Assembly: GCA_030730365.1 (NCBI GenBank)
Contig: JANQVJ010000049.1
Span: 1-64,000, forward strand
DNA length: 64,000 nt
Direction of reading: 5' to 3'
From: Verrucomicrobiales bacterium
GTDB taxonomy: Bacteria > Verrucomicrobiota > Verrucomicrobiia > Verrucomicrobiales > DEV007
In this document: one piece after another, positions 48,613-59,395 of the stretch
Layout of the letters: each line of letters opens with the position of its first letter
How positions within the stretch are numbered: position 1 is the first letter of the stretch
Notes under the pieces: model-generated
Told to the model about the DNA's origin: nothing
The model's database searches: none
Seen by the model: only the letters and a program-made list of their open reading frames with translations
Position numbers and translations under genes: made by a program

Positions 48613-49626
48613 TTACTTTTTCCCGGGCCAGCCGAACTCCTTCGGCTCGGCTGCGGGCTGGTTGAGATCGGCGGTGGAGGGCAGAGCGACGTGGATCATC
48701 TCTTTTTTCTCGTCGAGGTTCTCGTTGAGCCGAGCCTCGGTCACGGCGAGTGAGGTCACGCCGGCTTCGGGGACTTCGACTTTGGCGGTCCAGGCGATGG
48801 CGTTGAGGACGACACGGCGGAAGTCGGCTATGGCCCAGTTGCGATGCCAGTGGCCTCCGGTGAAACCAACGCCGCGTCCGCCATCGGCGCGCTCGACGGC
48901 CCACATCATGGTCTGGCGTTTGCCGAGATTTTTTTCGCCGTCGGGGGTCCAGTGAATGTAGCGGTTGATGCGCTCGCGGGTCGGCACGCCGGTGAGGATG
49001 TCTTCGGACGTTTTGGGATCGGCGAAACGCATGTTGTAATACCACTCGTCATTGGCGGAGAATCCGGGGACGCCGCGGCTGATGGGATGGTCTTTTTTTA
49101 GTTCGACCTCGGCGGTCCAGTGGGGATTCGTCGAGTAGCCGCTCTCGTAGTGGCCGCCGATCCAGCGTTTGAAGCGCTCACCGAGTTCGCCTTTGGGCAC
49201 CTCGACGCCATAGTGCATGCACATGAGCCCGACGCCGCTCGCGAGCAGGCTCTCCATCTTTTCCTCGTGCCCGTTGACAGGGTGACTGGCGTTGCCGTCG
49301 GAATAAATAATGACGGCCTTCGCTCCGTCAAAAACGGCGTCGTCGTCGGGCCAGCCGTTGTGGACGACGTTGACCTCGAGGGGCAGACCACTCTGCTCGT
49401 TGAGGGCGCGGGCGAGGAGGATGGCCCCGGCATTGAACTCGTGCTGGCCGGAGGGGTGGCTCGGCTTGCCGGCGATGAAGACGATCTTTGTCTTTTCCGC
49501 CGCGGCGATGGCCTTCTCTCCGCACGAGGTCAGCGAGAACGCCGCAACCCCGAAGGCGAGGGCGGAGATCGCGGCGATGGCGCCGGGATTTTTCAGAAAT
49601 CGAAGGAGGGCTTTTGGCGTGGTCAT
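48613..49626 (-). CDS. ThuA-domain protein (trehalose utilization-like), signal peptide
   Basis: KIVFIAGKPSHPSGQHEFNAG; LMCMHYGVEVPKGE; GGRGVGFTGGHWHRNWAI. Confidence 0.9.
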   Translation of the reverse strand: MTTPKALLRFLKNPGAIAAISALAFGVAAFSLTSCGEKAIAAAEKTKIVFIAGKPSHPSGQHEFNAGAILLARALNEQSGLPLEVNVVHNGWPDDDAVFDGAKAVIIYSDGNASHPVNGHEEKMESLLASGVGLMCMHYGVEVPKGELGERFKRWIGGHYESGYSTNPHWTAEVELKKDHPISRGVPGFSANDEWYYNMRFADPKTSEDILTGVPTRERINRYIHWTPDGEKNLGKRQTMMWAVERADGGRGVGFTGGHWHRNWAIADFRRVVLNAIAWTAKVEVPEAGVTSLAVTEARLNENLDEKKEMIHVALPSTADLNQPAAEPKEFGWPGKK

Positions 49627-49728
49627 GGGAACTGGATAATGCATCAGGAGGGAAAGGGGAAGACTGTTTTTACGCTCCGAGTCGTTGCGATCTTTCGGAA
49701 CGGAACGGGAAGAGCGCAATTGGCTATC

Positions 49729-51552
49729 GTGACAAATTCGCCACCGAGCGGTGCAAGTCTCCCTCAGCTTGCGATTGCGGGGGGCGCTGCTCTGCGCTAC
49801 TGGAATCGTTTTCCCGTGGACTTACCTGCACTCAGCTCGCCCCTCTACCTGATCGACGCGATCGGCCCGTTCTTTCCGGGTTATGACCGGTTCAGGATCA
49901 ACTGGTCGAAGCTGCCGTGGATGCGCTTTCAGGAGATGTCGCCCGAGGAAGTCCGCGAGGCCTTCGTCGCGATCCGGGCGGACATGAAGACCTTTTGCCG
50001 CAGTGTCGCGAAGATCGGCTACAATGGCGTCACTCTCGATGACGTGCCGCACCTCGCCCTGCACGAATTTTATGAAGAGGCCGTTAATGAGCGCATCGCA
50101 CTCTACCGGGAGGAATTCCGCGAGCTGTTCAAAGTGATCCTTGCGGAGGGACTTCACCTCTACCTGACGATGGACATCCTCACGCTGACACCTCAGCTTG
50201 AGAAACATCTCGGCAACAGCGAGCGGAAACAGCGGCAGTTCCTCGCTGGATTGCTCGATCGCTTTTTCATCGACTTCCCCGAGGTCGCGGGCGTGGTGCT
50301 TCGCATCGGGGAAAGCGACGGGCTCGATATCAAAGAGGACTTCCGCAGCAAGCTCGTTCTCAAAAATCCGGGAATGGTGAATCGCTGTCTCAAGGCGATC
50401 CTGCCGGTCTTCGAACACCACAAGCGGCGCTGCATTTTCCGCACCTGGACGGTGGGGGCGCACGAGGTCGGCGATCTCATCTGGCACGAGGCGACCCTGG
50501 AGAAAACGGTCGCCGGGATCACGAGCCCGGCGCTGGTCCTCTCGATGAAGTATGGGGAGTCTGATTTTTTCCGTTACCTCTCGCTCAACCGGAATTTCTT
50601 TGTCACTGACATTCCAAAGATCGTCGAGCTCCAGACGCGCCGCGAGTATGAGGGCTGCGGGGAATATCCAAGCTTCATTGGTGGTGACTACGAACAGCTC
50701 GCGATCGAGTTGCGCGAGGCGCCCAACGTGATCGGCATCTCCGTCTGGTGCCAGACGGGAGGCTGGACTCCCTTCCGCCGGCTCGCTTTCATCGATCCGG
50801 CGGCGATCTGGACCGAGATCAATACCTTCGTGACGCTGCGGCTTTTCAAGCATGGCGAACTCGTCGAGGAGGCGCTTTCTCATCTGCCCGAGGTGACGAA
50901 TCCGGCAGCGCTCAGTGAACTGCTGCGTCTTTCCGAAGAGGTCATCGTGCAGTTGCTCTATTTGCCGGATTTTGCGCGACAGCGCTTTTACTTCCGCCGG
51001 GTCCGTATTCCGCCCCTGCTCGGGGTCTACTGGCACCACCTCTTTGTCGCCCATTCGCTGAAAAAAATGCTCGAGCACGTCGTCGAGGACGGTGAGGTCG
51101 CGATCCGCGCGGGCCATGCCGCGATGGCGAAGATCAAACGCATGCGCACTCTTGCTCTGCAGTGCCATCTTCCCGAAGAGGACATCGAATACATGGAGTA
51201 TACCTTCGGAATCATCGCGCTGGGGCGGGAATACCTTTTCCGGCCCGAAGACGACGAAATCCGCAAGCGCCTCGAAAAGGCGAAGAAGCAATACAAAAAG
51301 CGTTATCCGCGCGGCAGTCGCTATCGCTACACGGTGAGGCTGGACTTCAAGCCCTTCAAACTGAACGGCCGCTACATTGCGATCTTCTTCAAGCACCTCG
51401 TGCGGCGCACGCCGGGCTATCGCTTTGTCGACAAGATCATCGGGCTGCGACTGCTCTCGATCGCCTATTTTGTGCTGAAAAGATCACGTCCCAAACTGGT
51501 TCCCAAAATCGCGCGGAAGAGCGCCATGGGCATCGACGCGATCTTCAAGTAA
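49729..51552 (+). CDS. GH67-like (alpha-glucuronidase-related) TIM-barrel protein, function uncertain
   Basis: LDDVPHLALHEFYEE, LYLTMDILTLTPQ, VVLRIGESDG, TPxxVELQTRREYEGCGEYPSF motifs; start uncertain (GTG 49729 proposed; first ATG is 49918). Confidence 0.5.
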   Translation: MTNSPPSGASLPQLAIAGGAALRYWNRFPVDLPALSSPLYLIDAIGPFFPGYDRFRINWSKLPWMRFQEMSPEEVREAFVAIRADMKTFCRSVAKIGYNGVTLDDVPHLALHEFYEEAVNERIALYREEFRELFKVILAEGLHLYLTMDILTLTPQLEKHLGNSERKQRQFLAGLLDRFFIDFPEVAGVVLRIGESDGLDIKEDFRSKLVLKNPGMVNRCLKAILPVFEHHKRRCIFRTWTVGAHEVGDLIWHEATLEKTVAGITSPALVLSMKYGESDFFRYLSLNRNFFVTDIPKIVELQTRREYEGCGEYPSFIGGDYEQLAIELREAPNVIGISVWCQTGGWTPFRRLAFIDPAAIWTEINTFVTLRLFKHGELVEEALSHLPEVTNPAALSELLRLSEEVIVQLLYLPDFARQRFYFRRVRIPPLLGVYWHHLFVAHSLKKMLEHVVEDGEVAIRAGHAAMAKIKRMRTLALQCHLPEEDIEYMEYTFGIIALGREYLFRPEDDEIRKRLEKAKKQYKKRYPRGSRYRYTVRLDFKPFKLNGRYIAIFFKHLVRRTPGYRFVDKIIGLRLLSIAYFVLKRSRPKLVPKIARKSAMGIDAIFK

Positions 51553-51577
51553 ACCGCTTTGGTGTGGCGGGCGCAAA

Positions 51578-51607
51578 AAAAGGGCTACCGCGAACGGAAG
51601 CCCTTTT
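51578..51607. terminator. Bidirectional Rho-independent terminator between convergent genes
   Basis: AAAAGGGCT-accgcgaacgga-AGCCCTTTT with flanking A and T tracts. Confidence 0.9.
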
Positions 51608-51635
51608 CAAAAAATCAGGATTTGTCTGCTCGCTC

Positions 51636-52343
51636 TCAGTAATCGAGAGCAACGGTGATGGCGGAATCGGGAATGAGATACTCATTACCGCCTGAGAGTG
51701 TGGCCGAAGCCCGCTCGAGCCATTGGCTCAACTGCACCTCGGCGAAGCGGGGAAGCTCGGAGGGGTTATTGAGTGCCTCAGTGAACTCCATCCCCGCATT
51801 GTCGAGAACGGTGCGGAGATCGTCGGAGATGCCCGGAATCTCGACCGTGCCGGCGCCAAGGTAACGGATCGCCTTGTCGGCAAGGCTGCCTTTCCATTTC
51901 ACCTCGTTGCGAGGATCTCCGGGGAGGTGAACGACGACGTAATCGGCCTGATCGGCAAAGATCTCCGTGAGGTCGCAGATCTCTTCGTTGCAGCGCTCGC
52001 TGCGGGTGTCGGGAATAACGAGAGTCATCTCCGCATCGAGTTCGGCGAGGAGGTTCTCAAGATCTTCGGCTTCGAAGAAGTCGCCCCAATTGCGTGCTCC
52101 GCCGGTGTGCACATCGAGAATGATGGCACTATGTTTGTCGATGGCTCCGATGAGTTGCGAGACGTCGAACTGGTCTTCCAGATCCCAGAATTCGCCGGGG
52201 AAGGAGTCTGTCATGTCCATCTCGTTGGAAGTGACGAGGAGGTGTTTGATCTCTTGCGCCTTAAGGTGATGAGAGAGGGTCCGAGCGAGAGCGGACTTCC
52301 CGGAGCGCTCGAGATCATTGACGACAACGATTAATTTTTTCAT
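51636..52343 (-). CDS. ParA/TraL-like P-loop ATPase
   Basis: MKKLIVVVNDLERSGKSALARTLSHHL (Walker A GKSA without the ParA/MinD signature lysine); AIILDVHTGG; MTLVIPDTRS. Confidence 0.6.
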   Translation of the reverse strand: MKKLIVVVNDLERSGKSALARTLSHHLKAQEIKHLLVTSNEMDMTDSFPGEFWDLEDQFDVSQLIGAIDKHSAIILDVHTGGARNWGDFFEAEDLENLLAELDAEMTLVIPDTRSERCNEEICDLTEIFADQADYVVVHLPGDPRNEVKWKGSLADKAIRYLGAGTVEIPGISDDLRTVLDNAGMEFTEALNNPSELPRFAEVQLSQWLERASATLSGGNEYLIPDSAITVALDY

Positions 52344-52686
52344 GACAAATCAAACTCTATAAATTCAGTATAAAAGTTATAAGTATCACCGCAAGCTTAA
52401 ATTTAAGACATCTTGAAAATAAATGTAAATATCATAATTCTAGGCCAGTCTGAAGCCTGGGAGGTTTTCAGAGTAGGATCTACGCGTGCGTCTTATCGTT
52501 ACGACCGAGCATTGGTAGGAAACGTTCATTTTTTTACAAAACCCGACGGGAATTTTCCAGGTTTGCTACCCTGAAGGGCCGTCGCTATGGCGGTGGTGGA
52601 AATCTGAGCCCGCTTCCCGGGAGGAAGCGAAGCTGATCAGGTCACCGGCTTTTCCTTTGACGGAGCCCATTTCCCCTATACGGTAG

Positions 52687-53775
<1,089 letters not shown>

Positions 53776-53805
53776 TCGTTGCTCCGGACATCTTCTTTCA
53801 ATGAG

Positions 53806-53840
53806 AAAGCGCCCCCGACTGTGCAGTTGGCGGGCGCTTT
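53806..53840 (+). terminator. Rho-independent terminator after gap
   Basis: AAAGCGCCC ... GGGCGCTTT-TCT stem-loop. Confidence 0.8.
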
Positions 53841-53912
53841 TCTGCAATTGCCTTTCAATACCAAACAACAAATCCGGGGCGAACCACCGCCTCATCATCC
53901 CCTGCTAATCTC

Positions 53913-55115
53913 ATGGCCAAGCTCTCCATTCGCGACATCAATCCCGCCGGCAAACGCGTTCTCATGCGCGTCGACTTTAACGTTCCCCAGGACAGCTCCG
54001 GTGAGATCACCGACGACACCCGCATCACTGCGGCGGTCCCCTCGATCGAGTTCCTCGCCAAAGCGGGCGGGCGTGTCATCCTGATGTCCCACCTCGGCCG
54101 CCCCAAGGGCGCGCCGGAGGCCAAGTACTCGCTCAAGCCCGCCGCCGACCGTCTCGGCGAACTCCTTAGCGTCCCCGTGAAGTTCGTCGATGACTGCGTC
54201 GGTGAGAAGGCCGATGCCGCCGTCGCGGATCTCAAGGACGGTGAAGTGCTCCTCCTCGAGAACGTGCGTTTCTACGCCGGAGAAGAGAAGAACGACCCTG
54301 AATTCTCTAGGCAGCTCGCCTCGCACGGGGACATCTACGTGAACGACGCCTTCGGCACCGCCCACCGCGCCCACGCCTCGACCGCCGGAGTGACCGAATT
54401 CATCGGCACCTGCGCGATGGGTTTTCTCATCGAAAAAGAGCTCGAATATCTCGTCGATAAACTCGAGAGCCCAGCCCGTCCCTTTGTCGTGATCATGGGC
54501 GGGGCAAAGGTCTCGGACAAAATCGAGGTCCTCAACCGCCTCATGGAAAAAGCCGACGCCTTCATCATCGGCGGCGCCATGGCGAACACCTTCCGTCTCG
54601 CCCAGGGCTACCAGATCGGCAAGAGCCTCGCCGAGCCCGACAAGACCGATCTTGCACTGAAGATCCTCGACACCGCCGAGAAGAACCACACCGAGTTTCT
54701 CCTCCCCGCCGACACGCGGCATACCGCCGAGTTCGCCGATGACGCGCCCACCGAAGTCACTGAAATCTGGGGCGAAGGTGGTGCCATCCCTGCCGACCGC
54801 GAGGGCATCGACATCGGCGACCGCGCCATCGTTGATTTCTCGAAGAAGATTGCCGAAGCCGGCACCATCATCTGGAACGGTCCCATGGGAGTCTTTGAAA
54901 AGCGCGGTTTCGACATCGGAACGAGGGCGATTGGCAAGGCGATTGCTGAGAACACGAAGGCGGTCAAGATCGTCGGCGGCGGAGACTCGGTCACCGCGGC
55001 CAACCAGTTCGGATTCGGCGAAAAAATGGATCACATGTCCACCGGTGGCGGTGCCTCCCTCGAGCTTCTCGAAGGCAAAGTTCTCCCCGGCATCGCCGCT
55101 CTCAACGAGAAGTAA
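53913..55115 (+). CDS. pgk: Phosphoglycerate kinase
   Basis: RVLMRVDFNVPQD; VILMSHLGRPKG; GGGDSVTAANQFG. Confidence 0.97.
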   Translation: MAKLSIRDINPAGKRVLMRVDFNVPQDSSGEITDDTRITAAVPSIEFLAKAGGRVILMSHLGRPKGAPEAKYSLKPAADRLGELLSVPVKFVDDCVGEKADAAVADLKDGEVLLLENVRFYAGEEKNDPEFSRQLASHGDIYVNDAFGTAHRAHASTAGVTEFIGTCAMGFLIEKELEYLVDKLESPARPFVVIMGGAKVSDKIEVLNRLMEKADAFIIGGAMANTFRLAQGYQIGKSLAEPDKTDLALKILDTAEKNHTEFLLPADTRHTAEFADDAPTEVTEIWGEGGAIPADREGIDIGDRAIVDFSKKIAEAGTIIWNGPMGVFEKRGFDIGTRAIGKAIAENTKAVKIVGGGDSVTAANQFGFGEKMDHMSTGGGASLELLEGKVLPGIAALNEK

Positions 55116-55120
55116 AAAAG

Positions 55121-55148
55121 AAGTCAGGAGTCAGAATCCAGAAGTTAG
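55121..55148. repeat. Four degenerate heptamers AAGTCAG/GAGTCAG/AATCCAG/AAGTTAG
   Basis: Direct reading in the pgk-tpiA spacer. Confidence 0.9.
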
Positions 55149-55153
55149 AAAAA

Positions 55154-55192
55154 GCTAAAGAGCCAAACCGCTACCTGCTAAACAGCTAAATC
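55154..55192. repeat. 39-bp dispersed repeat, copy 1: GCTAAAGAGCCAAACCGCTACCTGCTAAACAGCTAAATC
   Basis: 32/39 identical by eye to 61055..61093. Confidence 0.92.
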
Positions 55193-55954
55193 ATGAGTCG
55201 TAAAAACATCATCGCCGCCAACTGGAAGATGAACATGACCCCGTCCGAGACGGCCGCGTTCCTCGATCCTTTCCTGAAGACTTTCCCGGAGGCCACCTCC
55301 GTCGATATCGTCATCGCCCCGCCTTTTGTCTCCCTCGCAAAAGCGTCCGAGACCATCACGTCAAATCCCGCCGTGGCCCTCTCGGCGCAGAACATGTCGC
55401 ACGAGGCCTCGGGCGCCTTCACCGGCGAGACGAGCGCCGCGATGCTCAAGGAAGTCGGATGCGACTATGTCATCCTCGGCCACAGCGAGCGCCGCTCACT
55501 CTACGGGGAAGATGACATGGTAATTAACAAAAAAGTCCACGCCACCCTCGCGGCCGGTCTCAAGCCCATCCTCTGCATCGGTGAATCCCTCGAGGAGCGT
55601 GACGGCGGTCAGCTCGAGTTCGTCCTTTCACAGCAACTCGAGGGCAGCCTTGCCGGGATCAGCGCCGGGCAGATGGCCGAGATTGTCATCGCCTACGAAC
55701 CTGTGTGGGCTATTGGCACCGGCCGCACCGCCTCTCCCGAGCAGGCGCAGGAGACCCAGGCTTTTGTCCGCAGTGTCCTCGCAACCCTCTTCGGCAGTGA
55801 TGTCGCGGGCGCAACCCGCATCCAGTATGGCGGCAGCGTGAAGCCCGGCAATGCCGCCGAGCTCATTGGGCAGCCTGACATCGACGGATTCCTCGTCGGT
55901 GGTGCCAGTCTCGACCCGACCAGCTTTGCCGAGATTGTAAAGGCTTCGCTGTAA
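55193..55954 (+). CDS. tpiA: Triosephosphate isomerase
   Basis: IIAANWKMNMT; ILGHSERRSLYGE; AYEPVWAIGTG; YGGSVKPGNA. Confidence 0.97.
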   Translation: MSRKNIIAANWKMNMTPSETAAFLDPFLKTFPEATSVDIVIAPPFVSLAKASETITSNPAVALSAQNMSHEASGAFTGETSAAMLKEVGCDYVILGHSERRSLYGEDDMVINKKVHATLAAGLKPILCIGESLEERDGGQLEFVLSQQLEGSLAGISAGQMAEIVIAYEPVWAIGTGRTASPEQAQETQAFVRSVLATLFGSDVAGATRIQYGGSVKPGNAAELIGQPDIDGFLVGGASLDPTSFAEIVKASL

Positions 55955-55973
55955 GAAAAGGAATCTTTAATCG

Positions 55974-56009
55974 AAAAGCCCGAAGTCCCGCAAGAGGCTC
56001 CGGGCTTTT
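55974..56009. terminator. Terminator hairpin AAAAGCCCG...CGGGCTTTT between tpiA and the convergent lipoprotein gene
   Basis: 9-bp stem followed by a T tract. Confidence 0.85.
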
Positions 56010-56019
56010 TGTTACCGAC

Positions 56020-56870
56020 TTACTTGAGTTTCACGGTAATCTCGTCGGCGGTCTCGACGGTCATTCCTTCGAGTTTACCAAAGAGTTCCTTCACCGCCTC
56101 GACCGTGACGAGCTTCGGATCGACCGCCGCCTTGTCGATGAATTCACCAAAATCGGGATCGTTGAGCACTTTCGCCACATCGGCGTCGTTGAGAATGACG
56201 AGATCGCCGCTAACGTGCGCGGCCGTCGTTTCGGCGATGCCTCCCTCGGCCCGCAGGAAGACCCCCGCCCGCATGCCCCCGGCCATGCCCGCCGCCATCT
56301 TCATGGACTGCGAAGGGGTCATGCCCATTTCCCTCGCCTGTTTCAGTTGATCCTGGTCGATCATGCCCTCGAGACCGGCTTTGGCAAAAGAGGTTTTTAC
56401 GGTGAGCACGTCGCCCTCGAGGGCAAAGGTGAGCGAGCCGCCTTTGTCCGCCTCGATCTCCTCGCCCGACGATTCCACGAACTCGCGCGCTTTGCCGGGG
56501 ACGGAGTTTTGGTCAATGCGCACCTTCCGGATGTCGTCGAATGCGTAGGTGACGACATAGCCTTCCCATCCCTCATCGTCCTTGCCGGGCTCGTGTTTTG
56601 TGTAGCGAACCCCTTCGCCATAGTTCGCGGAGTCCTTACGCAAAGATTCCTCGTCAGGCGAGGCCATCTCACCGATGAGCCCGAGGTCGGGGCCGCCACC
56701 GGCCCCTTCGAGTTGCTTGATCATTGCCAGCATCTGCGGCGAAAAATAATACCGGGAGACGATCGAGCCACTGCCGTCCTTCTTCACCCGCAGGACCGTT
56801 GAAGTGCGGACGCAGGAAGTAAAAACCAGGGAAAGAACACAGAGGAGGAGGAGCGAGATCTCGCGATTCA
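56020..56870 (-). CDS. Hypothetical lipoprotein
   Basis: MNREISLLLLCVLSLVFTSCVRTSTVLRVKKDGSGSI; start corrected from 57141. Confidence 0.7.
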
Positions 56871-56935
56871 TTAGTCGCGACTCTATCGTAAAGACCGGCG
56901 CGCGGGAATTAAAAAAGAGGCCGGAAATGCCCAAG

Positions 56936-59308
56936 TCACTGGCGAGACCGTTTGAAAATTCTCTGGAAGAGCCCTCCTCCGCCATCGGGTTGGGGCTGAG
57001 CGGAGGGCTCTGGTTGCGTCGGCACGATCTCATCGAGTGCTGCCTCTGCCTCACTATCCTGGAAGATGGACTGGACGGGGCCGCGCGCGGTATACTCTTC
57101 CGGTTCGGAGGTGCTGCTCTCTTCTTCCAGAAGGTTCGCACGGGCGCGGACGGAATTGTAGTTATCCTCGTTCAAATATTCCTCGAGGAAGGCCCCGACG
57201 ACGGGAGCGGTTTGTTTGCCGCCGCTGACGACCTCACCGGGGTCGCCCTCGTAAATCACGGCGAAGGAGTAAATCGGATTCTTGGAGGGGAAATACCCGG
57301 CAAACCATGAGAGGTTCTGTTTTTGGGCGGGTTTCCACTGACCGGTTCCTGTCTTTCCCGAGACGGTGATCTTGTGAAAGGCCGCTTTGCCGGTGCCACT
57401 GCCCGAATTCACGACGTCGTAGAGACCGCGCTGCACTGCTCGCAGAGAGTAAGTGTCAACGTTGAGTGAGTTCGCCACTTCGACAGGGAAGGTTCGTTCG
57501 AGTTCGTGATTGAGATCTTGAATCTGCAGGACAAGTCGGGGTTTTACGACTTGCTGGCCATTTCCTATTGCCGCCATCATGCGGGCGACCTGCAAAGGGG
57601 TGACCTCGACGGTCCCCTGTCCGATGCTCATGACCGCCTCTTCGCCATCCGACATCATGTAGCCGTGTTTATCGAGCCAGAATCGATTGCTGGGGACGAA
57701 ACCTTCGGCCTCGTTGAGCGGGATGCCGGTCTTCTGCCCGAGCCCCAGACGTGTCGCCATGTAGCTCATCGAATCCGCTCCGGCGCGGCTCGCGACTTCG
57801 TAGAACCAGGTGTTGCACGAGCGGGTGAGGGCGCCGACGACATTCATCGAACCTTCGCCTTTCACGTTCCAGTTGCGCATGATGAGGTCGCCGACCTTCC
57901 ATACGTTGGGACAGGGGTAGAGGTCGTTCGGGGAGATGTAGCCGCTCTCGAGGAAGCCGAGGGCGACGGCAGCCTTGAAGGTCGATGCGGGAGGATAGGC
58001 GGCACGGTAGGCCCGGGGAAAGAGGGGCTTGGCAGGGTCCTCGGCGAGGGCGGCGTATTTGTCCTGAGTGATCGCGGGGATGAAGTCATTCGGGTCGAAC
58101 TGGGGGTTGCTCGCCATCGCCATAATGTCACCGTTGCGCACGTCCATGATGACCATGGCCCCGCGTTTCACTTTTTCCTCAAGGAGTCGCTCGCAGATGT
58201 CCTGCATCTCGAGATCAATCGAGGTCACGACATTAAAGCCGGGGCGCGGTCGCGATAGAACATCCTCTTTTACCTTCGTCCCGTCAGCCTCATAGACGAC
58301 ATTGACGCGGCCCGGGGTCCCGCGCAGATCGGTCTCGAAAGACTGCTCGAGACCGTCCACGCCGATGGGAATGCCCCAGAGAGATTCGTCGTTGACGATG
58401 GGCCCTTTTGTCCGCGGGGGGCGCTTGCCGACGTAGCCGATCACATGCGAGAGGGTTTTCCCCTGCGGGTAATGACGCAGGTAGACCGGCTGCAGGGTAA
58501 GCCCCTCCATCTTTTGCCGGTTGAGCTCGTCGACTTCGCTGTCAGAGAGGACGGAGGAAAAGGTGAGGGGGATCCAGCGACGGTCGCGATAGTGATCAAT
58601 GACGACTTTGCCTGACAAATCCCATTCGGTTCCGAGGATGTTGTTGACGTGGACGATACGCTCGCCCGCGTAACGCAGGACCTCACCGTCGGAGACTTCA
58701 CTACCGAGAAAGGGGAAGGTGATTGCAGCGTAGTAGGCGACCTTACTCTGGGCGAGCGGGTAACCATTCCGGTCGAGGAGCTGGCCGCGGGGGGCAGGGA
58801 TGGAAAAGGTGAAAGTTCTCGCTTCCTTACGGGTGTGAACGGTAGATCCGACCTGACCAGGTTGCTCGGGAGGAGACAGCGCTCGCAGGTCCTTAGCCAT
58901 CACCGGGGTTTGATCGGGAGCGATGTCATCCATCTTCTTCACCGTGGAATCCTTCTCATCGACCTTCTCCTCCACATCGGCTCCGACCGCCAAGGGCTCG
59001 GACTCGGGCCGGGGCTTGGCCGGCTCATCACCGAGGAGTTCTTCGGGAATCTCGACCGCACCTGCTTCTTCAACCGGCATGGCCCGCAAAGCCGGCAGCG
59101 CGGTCGGCAGTTGGGTGGGGGCATCCTCAAAGCGGGGGATCGCCTCGAGTTCTACCGGTTCAGCGACGGGCTGTGCCTGAAGACCCTGGATAACAAATCC
59201 TCCCGGGGAACCGTTGTCCTCCTGAGCTCTGACTGCCGGGCTCGCATGGAGCACCGCGACCAAAAGGGCGACCGTGGCGATTCCGCGGGTAGGGGGCATG
59301 ATTCTCAT
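56936..59308 (-). CDS. mrdA: Penicillin-binding protein 2 (peptidoglycan D,D-transpeptidase)
   Basis: PPASTFKAAVALG (SxxK), SCNTW (SxN), SGKTGTGQWKP (KTG). Confidence 0.9.
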   Translation of the reverse strand: MRIMPPTRGIATVALLVAVLHASPAVRAQEDNGSPGGFVIQGLQAQPVAEPVELEAIPRFEDAPTQLPTALPALRAMPVEEAGAVEIPEELLGDEPAKPRPESEPLAVGADVEEKVDEKDSTVKKMDDIAPDQTPVMAKDLRALSPPEQPGQVGSTVHTRKEARTFTFSIPAPRGQLLDRNGYPLAQSKVAYYAAITFPFLGSEVSDGEVLRYAGERIVHVNNILGTEWDLSGKVVIDHYRDRRWIPLTFSSVLSDSEVDELNRQKMEGLTLQPVYLRHYPQGKTLSHVIGYVGKRPPRTKGPIVNDESLWGIPIGVDGLEQSFETDLRGTPGRVNVVYEADGTKVKEDVLSRPRPGFNVVTSIDLEMQDICERLLEEKVKRGAMVIMDVRNGDIMAMASNPQFDPNDFIPAITQDKYAALAEDPAKPLFPRAYRAAYPPASTFKAAVALGFLESGYISPNDLYPCPNVWKVGDLIMRNWNVKGEGSMNVVGALTRSCNTWFYEVASRAGADSMSYMATRLGLGQKTGIPLNEAEGFVPSNRFWLDKHGYMMSDGEEAVMSIGQGTVEVTPLQVARMMAAIGNGQQVVKPRLVLQIQDLNHELERTFPVEVANSLNVDTYSLRAVQRGLYDVVNSGSGTGKAAFHKITVSGKTGTGQWKPAQKQNLSWFAGYFPSKNPIYSFAVIYEGDPGEVVSGGKQTAPVVGAFLEEYLNEDNYNSVRARANLLEEESSTSEPEEYTARGPVQSIFQDSEAEAALDEIVPTQPEPSAQPQPDGGGGLFQRIFKRSRQ

Positions 59309-59395
59309 TTCCTTAAGATCGTAAAGAGTCAGTGACTAATCGGGCCATTATAACACGAATCGCACGGAGGTCACCCTCCGAATACGGGCGGGGAA

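Noticed and set aside
49822-51396. 524-aa minus-strand ORF
   Set aside because: Antisense of the GH67-like CDS, which has coherent domain motifs.
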